A stretch of DNA of 64,000 bases. Origin: Nitratireductor aestuarii (GTDB lineage Bacteria; Pseudomonadota; Alphaproteobacteria; Rhizobiales; Rhizobiaceae). Below are positions 1 through 8,489 of this stretch, piece by piece. The notes beneath the pieces were generated by a model. The model ran no database searches. It was not told where the DNA came from and worked only from the letters and a program-made list of their open reading frames with translations. Location of the stretch: the NCBI RefSeq assembly GCF_014641695.1, contig NZ_BMIF01000006.1, positions 62,001-126,000 on the forward strand, read 5' to 3'. The position numbers and the translations under genes were made by a program. Every line of letters starts with the position of its first letter. Position 1 is the first letter of the stretch.

Positions 1-1630
1 CATGGACGCCCGTATCATTCGTCTTCGGCAAGTTGCCTACACGCAGAACTGCGCCGGGCACATCCTTGTAGGCTTCGTTGGCAACATACTGGCCGTCAGC
101 ATTCTGGATTGCCGGCACGAACGGGCCGTCCATCTTCGGGCCCCAGGTCTCGTAGTAGTCCGGGAAGTTATTGGCGAAGAGGGCGAGACGCTTGGTGACA
201 TCGATGCGGTCCGGGAAGCCGTCGCCATCCTCGTCGCTGTAGTTGGGGAAGCCCGCATCTTCATAGACACCGAGCTTTTCGCGCATGTCCTCGGCTTCAA
301 CCGTATCATCGATCGTGCCGACGAGGGATACGCCGTGAGTGTGATCGCCGGTGACGATGATAAGCGTATCCGGGTTCTTGGCCGCGAAGTCCTGAGCGAG
401 CGCCACAACCTTGTCCATCTCGATGGTCTCGACGACGGCCCTATCCCAATCGAGAGGATGGGACATCTTGTCGATGTTGGCGCTCTCGATCATCAGGAAG
501 AAGCCATTTTCGTTCTTCGACAGCTGATCCAGGGCGATCTGCGCCATATCCACCAATCCTGGCTGGTCGGAGAACTTGTCGACCGTGCCCTTCTTCAGCT
601 GGTTGCGATCGAGCCAGGTGTCCATGTTGCCCGTGTGGAACAGTCCAAGCAGCTTGCCCGAATTATTCTCGTAAGCAGCCTCGAGCTCTTCAGCCGTCGT
701 TGCCAGGGCATATCCTGCATCCCGGAACAACTGAACATAGTCCTTGTCGTCCTTGCGCTTTGAGCCGGGAACATCAGACTTGAGAAAGTATGCTGAACCA
801 CCACCCAACAGGACTTCGGGCTGGTTGTCATAGAGCATGCCAACGATTTCGGCCTTGTCACCGCGCCGGCGCGTATGGGCGACGACGGCTGCAGGTGTGG
901 CGTCCTGGAGTTCGGAGGTGGCGACAATTCCAATGGACTTGCTCGTCTGGCGACGCAGGGCTTCTGCCAGCGTTTCCACCTTGGGATCATCGAAGCTGTC
1001 CGGAGTGCGATCGGCATAAACGCCAAGGGCATTCACCCGGCTCTTGTGCCCGGTCATATAGGCCGACATCGTGTTGGCGGAATCCGTCGCGATGGAATGC
1101 GTGGAGGATGTGCCGATGAAAGCCATCCTCTCCATATCATCCATTGCAAGGCGGCCATTAGCCTTTCCGGCGGTCATGCCCTTGGACATGATCCTCGCGG
1201 CTGTCCGATGCGCGATCGAGAGACCATCACCCACGATGAAGATGACGTTCTTTGCCTTGGCGACATCCGGGGTGCCATAGACCTCCCATTGCACAGACTT
1301 TCGCTCTTCTCCGGCGACGACATCAACCGCATATTTTCCCGGAGCAGCCAGTGCGAGATCGCGGAGAATGAGGGCAGAACCCAGGGAAACACCGTCCTTG
1401 CCCTTCTCGTCTTCAACAAATTCTGCCGCGTTGCCGAATACCTCTTCATAGGGCTTCCCATTTACCCGCACCGTGACAGCTTCGGGGGCATAAACCGCAT
1501 CCAGCTCGACCTTGAAGTCGACTTTCGAGCCGGCAAGGATGGTTGCACCATCAAGCGGGTAGATTTCTGCTGCGTGACTGGCCCCGGCAAGGATGGTGCT
1601 GAGGGCTAGGAAGGAAAGAAGTTTGCGCAT
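1..1630 (-). CDS. phoA: Alkaline phosphatase, PhoA family (3' end outside window)
   Basis: Periplasmic phosphomonoesterase that releases phosphate from organic esters. Translation from the ATG at 1628-1630 begins MRKLLSFLALSTILAGASHA, a clear signal peptide. After a ~100-residue N-terminal beta-type region come the family's metal and nucleophile motifs: FIVGDG (metal Asp), ATDSANT (nucleophile Ser), MIESANIDKMSH, and VTGDHTHG (metal Asp/His). At least 543 codons are open, longer than E. coli PhoA (471 aa), so extra N-terminal sequence is present. The reading frame is still open at base 1, so the stop lies outside the window. Start choice rests on the signal peptide. A Pho box sits 55-87 bp upstream, so phosphate-starvation control through PhoB is likely. 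Family assignment is firm. Substrate preference is not known. Confidence 0.93.
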   Translation of the reverse strand, partial: MRKLLSFLALSTILAGASHAAEIYPLDGATILAGSKVDFKVELDAVYAPEAVTVRVNGKPYEEVFGNAAEFVEDEKGKDGVSLGSALILRDLALAAPGKYAVDVVAGEERKSVQWEVYGTPDVAKAKNVIFIVGDGLSIAHRTAARIMSKGMTAGKANGRLAMDDMERMAFIGTSSTHSIATDSANTMSAYMTGHKSRVNALGVYADRTPDSFDDPKVETLAEALRRQTSKSIGIVATSELQDATPAAVVAHTRRRGDKAEIVGMLYDNQPEVLLGGGSAYFLKSDVPGSKRKDDKDYVQLFRDAGYALATTAEELEAAYENNSGKLLGLFHTGNMDTWLDRNQLKKGTVDKFSDQPGLVDMAQIALDQLSKNENGFFLMIESANIDKMSHPLDWDRAVVETIEMDKVVALAQDFAAKNPDTLIIVTGDHTHGVSLVGTIDDTVEAEDMREKLGVYEDAGFPNYSDEDGDGFPDRIDVTKRLALFANNFPDYYETWGPKMDGPFVPAIQNADGQYVANEAYKDVPGAVLRVGNLPKTNDTGVH

Positions 1631-1684
1631 TTCTGCTCCGTTGGCGTTTGCCTGAAAATTTCCGACGGAGGTCCATTAGCGCTT

Positions 1685-1717
1685 GCAGATAACAGTTCAG
1701 CGACAGGATTATGACAG
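1685..1717 (-). promoter_or_regulatory. Pho box (PhoB binding site), three 11-bp units
   Basis: Read on the minus strand, the segment is three consecutive 11-bp units: CTGTCATAATC, CTGTCGCTGAA, CTGTTATCTGC. The first 18 bases, CTGTCATAATCCTGTCGC, match the PhoB consensus of two CTGTCA-type direct repeats spaced 11 bp. It lies 55 bp upstream of the alkaline phosphatase ATG, oriented towards it. A lone CTGTCAT at 1775-1781 on the plus strand and a GTGTCAT at 1742-1748, 33 bp apart, face the phytase-like gene but lack intermediate repeats, so control of that gene is only inferred. Confidence 0.8.
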
Positions 1718-1825
1718 TTTCATGCAACCTTTTTCCGGAGCGTGTCATGGAATTGAAAAGGAACTTTGATCGTCCTGTCATGGAGCATCGCTAGGTCTCC
1801 CCGTGCAAACTTCACGGAGCATTCC

Positions 1826-3175
1826 ATGCGTTTTACATTGAGCCTGCTGGCAGCCTGCACACTGCTTTCCACCCCGGTCCTTGCTCAGACTGTTTTCCCT
1901 GCGACGCTTGCGGGACATGCGTTCCTGCCCGCCATGACGATGGTGGCTCCTCCCGCGGATGCGCCGCATGACCTGTTGGTTTCCGGCAAGTTCACGGGGG
2001 CCAAGCGAAACGACCGCCCCATGAGCGTCATGGGCGATGTCGGAACAGCTTATGGCAGCCACCCCACGGGAATCTCGCTGCCCTTCATTGGCCAGCCCAT
2101 TCAGGGCCTGTCCGGTTTCGCCGCCAACCGCGACGATGATGGCAGCTGGTTTGTGCTCACCGACAATGGCTTCGGCTCCAAGGTAAACAGCCCGGACGCC
2201 ATGCTCTTCTTTCATCGGATGAAGCCGGATTTCGGGTCGGGAAAGGTCAACGTCGAGGAAACCATTTTCCTGCACGACCCTGACAAGAAGGTGCCATTCC
2301 GGATTGCAACGGAATCGACTGAAAGCCGATACCTGACCGGCGCGGATTTCGACCCGGAGAGCATTCAGTATCTGAATGGAGAGATCTGGATCGGCGATGA
2401 ATTTGGCCCGTATGTGATCCGCGCAGCCAAGGATGGACGCATCCTCGACGTGTTCGAGACCGTCCTCGACGGCAAGGTCATCAAAGGTCCGGATACTCCT
2501 GGCATCACCGTCCCAGCCGAACCGGGCAAGGCCTTCCAGGTGCAGCGCTCCGGTGGCTATGAGGGCATGGCCCTGCAACCGTCCACCAACCTGCTCTGGG
2601 CGATGATCGAGAAGCCACTGCTCATCGAAGGCGGCAACACCCAAGGTGACTTCCTGCGCGTCATGACCTTCGATACGAATACGAACAAATGGACGGGCGA
2701 AAGCTTCAAGTTCAAACTCTCCGAAGGCGCGCAAGCCATCGGCGACTTCAATTTCATTGATGAGACACGTGCGCTCGTCATCGAGCGCGACAACGGCGAA
2801 GGCGACAGCGCCAAAGCCTGCGCCTCCGGTGCAGCAGATCTGAACGACTGCTACCCGATCCCTGCCAAGGTCAAGAATGTCGTGCTGGTAGACACTGCCT
2901 CCGTCGATGAAGATGGCTTCATTCGCCGGATTGGCCATATCAACCTCCTGGATATCCAGGATCCTGACGGCCGGGCACTTGAAGGCATGAAGCCGGCGGA
3001 AGGTCCCTTCACCTTCCCGTTCCTGACGATCGAGGACGTCGCCCGTTACGATGACACCCACATCATGGTCGCCAATGACAACAATCTCCCGTTTTCAGGA
3101 GGCCGCCAGATCGGAACGTCAGCGAACAACGAGTTCATCCTCCTCGCAGTGCCGGAACTGCTGAACGCCAAGTAA
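1826..3175 (+). CDS. Secreted phytase-like / esterase-like protein
   Basis: 449-aa exported protein of the esterase-like phytase domain family (a beta-propeller fold found in secreted alphaproteobacterial proteins). Signal peptide at the start: MRFTLSLLAACTLLSTPVLA, then Q as likely mature N terminus. Family landmarks are LTDNGFGSK (about residue 113), ADFDPESIQ, IGDEFGPYVIR and GYEGMALQP, plus VIERDNGEGD and VANDNNLPFSGGR near the C terminus. Acidic motifs fit calcium or phosphate binding. The ATG at 1826 is chosen over upstream in-frame starts because it begins the signal peptide and has GGAG 8 bases upstream. It is divergent from the alkaline phosphatase gene, so a role in organic phosphate scavenging is plausible, but true phytase activity is not shown by sequence. 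Confidence 0.82.
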   Translation: MRFTLSLLAACTLLSTPVLAQTVFPATLAGHAFLPAMTMVAPPADAPHDLLVSGKFTGAKRNDRPMSVMGDVGTAYGSHPTGISLPFIGQPIQGLSGFAANRDDDGSWFVLTDNGFGSKVNSPDAMLFFHRMKPDFGSGKVNVEETIFLHDPDKKVPFRIATESTESRYLTGADFDPESIQYLNGEIWIGDEFGPYVIRAAKDGRILDVFETVLDGKVIKGPDTPGITVPAEPGKAFQVQRSGGYEGMALQPSTNLLWAMIEKPLLIEGGNTQGDFLRVMTFDTNTNKWTGESFKFKLSEGAQAIGDFNFIDETRALVIERDNGEGDSAKACASGAADLNDCYPIPAKVKNVVLVDTASVDEDGFIRRIGHINLLDIQDPDGRALEGMKPAEGPFTFPFLTIEDVARYDDTHIMVANDNNLPFSGGRQIGTSANNEFILLAVPELLNAK

Positions 3176-3202
3176 GGCAGGCAAACATCAACGTGGCACG
3201 AG

Positions 3203-3228
3203 GCGGGCGGATCATTCTGCCCGCTTTC
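3203..3228 (+). terminator. Rho-independent terminator
   Basis: GCGGGC (3203-3208) pairs with GCCCGC (3219-3224), followed by TTTC. An outer AACGTGG/CCACGTG pairing could extend it. It sits 28 bp after the stop of the phytase-like gene. Confidence 0.7.
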
Positions 3229-3542
3229 TCTTTCCACGTGACTGATGATTGGAATGCGTCACCACCTACCGCCCAGAATAACGGATTTGTGTATGGAGGA
3301 TCTGCTTTCGGTAGGGTATTTGCCCCCCATGGTCCTGCGCATTATCCCCCTCCTCGCTTTGGTTTTCAGCTTGTCTGTTCCAACTCTTGCGAACCCAGTT
3401 CGCTTGAAGAGCTGCACGACGCAGGCCCCGCTCGTGTAACGGTTCAGCCTCTGCCAGCGAGATCGCGGCCCTCCCGCCTACTTCCAATCCATGCAAGCCC
3501 CGAACAACGGCTTATCCTGACGTCATATAGAAGAAGTACCGA
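3229..3542. other. Intergenic stretch, possible short signal-peptide ORF
   Basis: This 314-bp gap has no convincing gene. One 36-codon frame (ATG 3329, stop at 3439) encodes MVLRIIPLLALVFSLSVPTL and a short polar tail with one Cys, which looks like a signal peptide without a mature protein. It could be a gene remnant or chance. No good ribosome-binding site precedes it. Confidence 0.3.
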
Positions 3543-3986
3543 ATGTCCAAAAACACCCAAGTCCCCGAGCGCATTGCTTTTCTACGCCCCATCTACGCTG
3601 CGCTGCATGATTTTGCGGAAACGCTGATGCGCGTCATCTGCGGCGTGATACTCGCCGTCCATGGCTTTCCGAAAATGATGGAGCCCTTCAAAGCGAGCGG
3701 AATGGTCGAAAACCTCGGGTTCTATCCAGGTGTTTTCTGGTCGCCGTTGCTTTCATTCACCGAGTTCTTTGCCGGTGTTTTCATTGCCCTCGGCTTCCTC
3801 ACGCGTCCGGCGGCGGTTGCGGCAACCATCATTCTTGCCGTTACCGTCTATGCGCATTGGATTGCAATGGGCCAGGGCTTTGCTGGTTCCGAAAAGTCTA
3901 TCCTATGGCTCGGGATGACGATTTTCTTTGCGGTTCGCGGCGCTAACTCTCAGTCTATCGACGCCAAGCTGGGCCGCCAATTCTAA
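3543..3986 (+). CDS. DoxX family membrane protein
   Basis: 147-aa inner-membrane protein of the DoxX/DoxD family. Four hydrophobic segments are visible (about residues 25-45, 62-85, 88-108, 116-133). The family motif LMRVICGVILAVHGFPKM lies in the first, and LSFTEFFAGVFIALGFLTR in the second. Members act as small quinone-linked or redox-associated membrane subunits, often of unproven function. The gene is monocistronic, between two strong hairpin terminators, so its neighbours do not inform its role. Confidence 0.88.
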   Translation: MSKNTQVPERIAFLRPIYAALHDFAETLMRVICGVILAVHGFPKMMEPFKASGMVENLGFYPGVFWSPLLSFTEFFAGVFIALGFLTRPAAVAATIILAVTVYAHWIAMGQGFAGSEKSILWLGMTIFFAVRGANSQSIDAKLGRQF

Positions 3987-4001
3987 TCAGTTGAACCAGG
4001 A

Positions 4002-4025
4002 GCCAGCGCCTTCGCGCTGGCTTTT
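4002..4025 (+). terminator. Rho-independent terminator after doxX-like gene
   Basis: Perfect 8-bp stem GCCAGCGC / GCGCTGGC with a CTTC tetraloop, followed directly by TTTT. It lies 15 bp after the DoxX stop codon. Confidence 0.9.
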
Positions 4026-4205
4026 GCCGGACGGATACCCGGTTTCCACTTGTCCGAGAACCGCTCTGAACCGCTACCTTGGAGACACGCACATTCTCCA
4101 TCGAGTAACCCCGCCACTTCTCCGAAAGGCGCTGCTTCCCACTCACGACAAGACATCCTGACCCCAGATCAGAACAGGCCAGAGAAGGTGTTGGCAAAAT
4201 GGCCC

Positions 4206-6206
4206 TTACCGAAGATCGCCCCAGGTTACCGTCCAACCCCCGCCCGCAGCGCGGAAGAAGCGCGCATCTACGATCTCCTTGCCGGACAGCTCCTGTGTCA
4301 TCTGACCCCAGTCCGTTCCATAAGCTTGGCTTCCTGCGATATCGATGCGGACCTGCTGGTTGAAATAACACAGATACTGCCTGTCCTTCACTTCCGGCTC
4401 GCATCCCACTTTGGTGACTCCGAGCAGCGTGACACGAGAACCAGTCTGCCCTGTCCAGAGCGCCGGATTGCTCAGGCATTTCATGGCCTGAACAGGGTCG
4501 GTAACCCTGCCGCTCGTGCAGACGGCTTCCTGACCGGCCATCTCGGACGACGCATCCCGGACTCGCTTCATGGCAAAAGCAGCAATTTCACGGGCACTCG
4601 GTTCCGAAGGATCAGGGTTTCCGGACAGGTCCGTTATGACAACGGCATTGATCTCAGCATCTTCGCGGGCAGAGGCAATCAGCTCGGCCATTTCTGCTGG
4701 GATCAAGGCAGTGCCAGAGCTTGTCACCTGAGCTACCAGCCTCTCGACGTTCTCGCGTGGTTTCTCGCTTGCTGCGGCAGCATCGAGTGCATTCTTCAAC
4801 TCGGCAATAACAGAAGGATCCCCCTCAAGTTCACTTATCTGATCGTAGAGTGGTCGCAGCCTTCCCTCCGGATCTAGGGATCCAAAGGTCCTGTCCATGC
4901 TGTCCCGGTAGACAGCGAAGGGCTCGAGGGCGTCGCGAGCCTTGATAAGCCCCTCAAGAGATCGCGGGAGCATCGTCGCCAACCCTGCCGCTGCATCGAG
5001 CCTCGGGTTGAGGATCGCCGCCGCCTTGTCGCGGGCGGCCGCAACGACCTGATCGATCCTGCCCGGTTCGAGCTTCGAAGCACGCGCCTCATCAGCGACC
5101 CGCAAGGCCGTGCCCAGGTGGCCTGCGTCATAATCATTCCCGACACCTTCGAGATCGGCGAGCAGCTTATTGAAAAGTGCGGTCCGAGCCGCGGCTTCTG
5201 CCTCTGTCCGCAGTGCAGCGGCCTGGACTTTCAGTTCATCGATCTGCGCGGATACGTTGACCCGGTGCGCCCCTGCCAGCTTGCGGTCAAGATTACTTAT
5301 ATCGCGCAGGGCGTTGGGGTGCTCTGGAGATATGGCAGCAAGCTCGGCGCGAACGTCCGAGAGCCATTTCTGCGCCTTGTCCTGCTCCTCATTGGTGGCT
5401 GCCAGCGTCGGGAGGTAGATAGGCGACCTGAACACATCAGCGAAGACGTTCCGATAGCTATCCATCCCAATCTTGCCATAGCAGGTCTCCTTCAAAAACC
5501 TTCCGATTTCCCTGCTCTCCATGCCTCCCATCAGTTCCAAAGGCATCCCAAAGACCGGCTCGAATGCCTCGTTGCGAAAGATGGGCGCGATTGCACCAAC
5601 GATTTTATGGCTCGGCATGCGCTCGAAGCCATGCGGGTCGATAACCGGAGTATACCACTCGGCAAGCACGCGACACTGGGCTTCGGCGGATCCGGCCCTT
5701 CCCAGCAACCCGGCGATGGCGCCCCCGAACTTCTTGGGAGAGATTCTATCGCCTTCAGGTAGGCGCACGCCGGTGATTGTAATGATAGCTTCTCCCTCGT
5801 TGTTCCGCTCAGCGTGGAAGCTGCCGCTCGGGCAGCCCTGCAATGAGCCCGTCATGCTTTGGCCGTCGCGCCCCAGGATTCCAATCAGCCCAAGCATGGA
5901 AATGCCATCCGCCCTGTCGATCCAGGCCCTGGGAGCGAACCGGAATTGTGCGCCCCCTCGGACGCGCCCGACAACTGAATAGCTCCCCGTCGTCCCACCT
6001 GCGTCGAAGCTGAAGATCGCTTCCTTGAGGGGTCGGTTCGATGCGGCTATGTCCAGGATCATCCGGGAAACGGGCTGACCAGCACACTGGTAGGTGCCGG
6101 TCCAACGTCCTGAAAGAAGATCCGCCTCCTGCGCCTCCACCAGCGGAGCATACAAGACAAGGCAAACGCCGGAGATACGAAGAAGCCTTGAGATCGACGG
6201 CAACAT
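4206..6206 (-). CDS. Exported protein of unknown function (666 aa)
   Basis: I do not recognise this family. The ATG at 6206 starts a signal peptide (MLPSISRLLRISGVCLVLY..., cleavage near VEAQ) and has GGAG 9 bases upstream; longer in-frame starts are rejected. Residues ~30-150 form a beta-rich segment starting SGRWTGTYQCAG with a paired-Cys pattern (YQCAG, LQGCPSG), as in small secreted beta-barrel domains. Residues ~300-560 are Ala/Glu/Arg-rich and probably helical or coiled coil (AALRTEAEAAARTALFNKL). The C-terminal ~100 residues (TDPVQAMKCLSNPALWTG to VTWGDLR) form another Cys-containing domain. It is probably a periplasmic or envelope protein. It stands alone, convergent to doxX. Confidence 0.75.
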   Translation of the reverse strand: MLPSISRLLRISGVCLVLYAPLVEAQEADLLSGRWTGTYQCAGQPVSRMILDIAASNRPLKEAIFSFDAGGTTGSYSVVGRVRGGAQFRFAPRAWIDRADGISMLGLIGILGRDGQSMTGSLQGCPSGSFHAERNNEGEAIITITGVRLPEGDRISPKKFGGAIAGLLGRAGSAEAQCRVLAEWYTPVIDPHGFERMPSHKIVGAIAPIFRNEAFEPVFGMPLELMGGMESREIGRFLKETCYGKIGMDSYRNVFADVFRSPIYLPTLAATNEEQDKAQKWLSDVRAELAAISPEHPNALRDISNLDRKLAGAHRVNVSAQIDELKVQAAALRTEAEAAARTALFNKLLADLEGVGNDYDAGHLGTALRVADEARASKLEPGRIDQVVAAARDKAAAILNPRLDAAAGLATMLPRSLEGLIKARDALEPFAVYRDSMDRTFGSLDPEGRLRPLYDQISELEGDPSVIAELKNALDAAAASEKPRENVERLVAQVTSSGTALIPAEMAELIASAREDAEINAVVITDLSGNPDPSEPSAREIAAFAMKRVRDASSEMAGQEAVCTSGRVTDPVQAMKCLSNPALWTGQTGSRVTLLGVTKVGCEPEVKDRQYLCYFNQQVRIDIAGSQAYGTDWGQMTQELSGKEIVDARFFRAAGGGWTVTWGDLR

Positions 6207-6491
6207 GGGCAGAACTCCTACCACACGACATGACAGCCTACCCGCGCAACGAGAACTTTGAGAGTTGACGTTGAGCTTCAGTTCGACGGTCCTGCAGTGC
6301 AGGATGCACCAAGTTGGGCATTCCAGATACAACTGCAATGGTGTTAGGCCCTAAGACGTTGGGTCAGCAGGCAATGGCAGCCCACTTTCAATAGAATTCC
6401 GTCTGGCGGCGGGACCCAACCTGTGAGAACGTCATCTGAAAATGACTTGGTCGCGCTCAATCGAGTGCGGCCAATGCATATGGGGGATTGT

Positions 6492-7325
6492 TTAGGAAAG
6501 TACCTCGCGCAGAGCTGCAACCGACTGCGCCATCGCGGCCTTCGGTTCCAGATAGTAACGCGAGTTGGTGATCTCGATGGAGAGGGCTCCCGTATAACCG
6601 GCCGCGTTCAGGGCCGCTACGCACTCTTCAGCGGACAGCACTCCGTCACCCCAAGCCAGATGACTGCCAGATGGCTCGGAATCGATCATGTGCACATGCG
6701 CCAGCCGGTCGCCCAGTGCTTCTATGTAGTCGCGGACTGTCTCGCCGGTGCCCAACGCACCGGCGGTGTCGAGCATGCCGAACAGCACCGGCGAATTCAC
6801 CGCGTCGAGCAGGGAACGCAGTTCTCCAGCCGTCGCAGCAATGTTGGACCAGGCAGGCGGAAGAGCTTCAAGGTAGAGTTTCTGACCCAACCGCTCAGCC
6901 CTGTCGGCGATGAGCGACAGCGCCTCAGTGCAGCGCGCCACCGCGTCCTGAGAGGGTTCGTCGGCAAAGCCAGAGCCGGGCGTCACCAGAACCGCAGGAC
7001 TGCCCATCTCTACCGACATCTCCAGGCTTTCAAGGAAGTACCGGATGGACCGATCCCTGAGCGCCGCCTGCGGAGAGCCGAGATTGATCGGGTAGACGCA
7101 TTGTTCCGGCGTGAAACTGGCGATCTGCATCCCGCGTGTGCGCACGTCAGCGCCCAGCGCGCGAGCATCCTCCAGTGTGCGATCACCGAGATAGAAATGC
7201 GGAGCAGCGCCCCAGATTTCCACCAGCGGCAGTTCCAGCGCTTCGGCATCGTCAAGAAACGTGTCGAGGCTATGCCGGAAATAGTGAAAATTCATGCCGC
7301 AGATATTTGCCCGGCTCAAAGCCAT
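6492..7325 (-). CDS. frlC: FrlC-like sugar-phosphate isomerase/epimerase
   Basis: 277-aa TIM-barrel protein of the AP-endonuclease-2-like sugar isomerase superfamily. Segments match the pattern I recall for E. coli fructoselysine 3-epimerase FrlC: VEIWGAAPH, SFTPEQCVYPINLG, LYLEALPPAWSN, HVHMIDSEPSGSHLAWGDG and LSIEITNSRYY. The Glu/Asp/His/Glu residues there fit the divalent-metal site of the fold. In the frl system FrlC interconverts psicosyl- and fructosyl-amine Amadori compounds. It is the last gene of the leftward five-gene operon that also encodes the FrlB-like deglycase, 18 bp downstream of the LacI regulator. The substrate is inferred from synteny; related epimerases act on other ketoses. 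Confidence 0.75.
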   Translation of the reverse strand: MALSRANICGMNFHYFRHSLDTFLDDAEALELPLVEIWGAAPHFYLGDRTLEDARALGADVRTRGMQIASFTPEQCVYPINLGSPQAALRDRSIRYFLESLEMSVEMGSPAVLVTPGSGFADEPSQDAVARCTEALSLIADRAERLGQKLYLEALPPAWSNIAATAGELRSLLDAVNSPVLFGMLDTAGALGTGETVRDYIEALGDRLAHVHMIDSEPSGSHLAWGDGVLSAEECVAALNAAGYTGALSIEITNSRYYLEPKAAMAQSVAALREVLS

Positions 7326-7343
7326 CGTCTCTCCCCCTCTAGA

Positions 7344-8432
7344 TTAAGTAGGTCTGCGGGTGATCGATCCCCGCTCGACAAATTCCGCCGACAGCACCTG
7401 CGCGCGCGCCGGCACTTGCGAGCCTTCGATGCGCTCCAGAAGCATGGTGGCTGCGATCTCACCCATGGCGAGACGAGGCTGCGCCATGGTCGAAATGCCC
7501 GGCGGCAGGAAGCTCATCCATTCGAGGTCATCGAAACAGACAAGCGACAGCTGGTCAGGCACCGACAGTCTGGCTGACGAGATGGCGGCGATGACGCCTT
7601 CGGACATGGTACCGTCCGTGGCGAACACGGCCGTCGGCCGATCGGCATTATGGATGAGCGCTTCCGCAACACGTTGCGCCTTCTCAGCCGAATAGGCTCC
7701 GACGCGACGGATGAGCGTTTCGTCCACAGGCAAACCCGCCTGACGGTGGGCCTGCAGATAGCCAAGCAGACGCTGCCAGCTCGGATAAAGCGTATCGGTC
7801 GACAGAACCTCGCCCGCGAGGCCGCGACGGATGAAGCCCGCGAGGCCGCCTTCCGGTTCCTCAAGGAGTTCACCAACCAGACCAATGCGCTTGTGTCCCG
7901 CCGCTAGGAGCGCGGCAACCGCACGGCCGGCGGCGGCGATATTGTCGATCGTGACGCGATCAACCTCCAGCCCTGCAACGGCGCGGTCAAGCAACACCAG
8001 CGGCAGCCCAAAAGCCTGAAGATCGCGCAGGTGCCGTGCATTGCGCGTATCGCAGGGAGAGACGATCAGCCCATCGACCTGCTTTTCCATCAGGACGTTG
8101 ACCGCGCGGATCTCCTTTTCAAGGCTTTCGTCGGAATTGACGATCAGGAGCCCGAATTCGTGACGCTCCACCACATCCGCAATGCCGCGCAGGATGGAGG
8201 CGTAGAACGGGTTCTGGATGTCGCCAGCGACAACGCCGATGGTGCGCGTTCTGCCAGTGATGAGGCTGCGGGCGAGGGCATTGGTTCGGTAGCCGAGCTT
8301 GCGGGCCGCCTGCATGACCTTGTCGCGGGTTTCAGCCTTGGTGTAGCCGTAGCTGCCAAGAACACGACCCGCAGTAGCAGTCGATACGCCCGCAAGCCGC
8401 GCTACATCTGCAATCGTTGCTTTCTTCACCAC
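7344..8432 (-). CDS. LacI family transcriptional regulator
   Basis: About 362 aa. The N-terminal LacI helix-turn-helix is ATIADVARLAGVSTATAGRVL, with the hinge ALARSLITGRTRTIGVV, then a periplasmic-binding-protein-like effector domain (GDIQNPFYASILRGI, QVDGLIVSPCDT, PTAVFATDGTMSEGVI, ISTMAQPRLAMGEIAA). It should repress transcription by binding palindromic DNA and release it on sugar binding. A GTG at 8432 (or 8429) is preferred because AGGAAGGAA lies about 9 bases upstream; a GTG at 8459 is possible. It is the second specific regulator in this operon, so the locus may sense two signals. Confidence 0.88.
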   Translation of the reverse strand: MVKKATIADVARLAGVSTATAGRVLGSYGYTKAETRDKVMQAARKLGYRTNALARSLITGRTRTIGVVAGDIQNPFYASILRGIADVVERHEFGLLIVNSDESLEKEIRAVNVLMEKQVDGLIVSPCDTRNARHLRDLQAFGLPLVLLDRAVAGLEVDRVTIDNIAAAGRAVAALLAAGHKRIGLVGELLEEPEGGLAGFIRRGLAGEVLSTDTLYPSWQRLLGYLQAHRQAGLPVDETLIRRVGAYSAEKAQRVAEALIHNADRPTAVFATDGTMSEGVIAAISSARLSVPDQLSLVCFDDLEWMSFLPPGISTMAQPRLAMGEIAATMLLERIEGSQVPARAQVLSAEFVERGSITRRPT

Positions 8433-8489
8433 CCCGTGCAGTTCCTTCCTCCGAACCACTACTCTACGCTGCTCTCTCCCGGTTTGATG

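Noticed and set aside
2-763. 253-codon plus-strand open frame
   Set aside because: It lies opposite the alkaline phosphatase gene, whose minus-strand translation has signal peptide and active-site motifs; the plus frame has none.
1778-3061. 427-codon minus-strand open frame
   Set aside because: Antisense to the phytase-like gene, which has signal peptide and family motifs; high GC produces long shadow frames.
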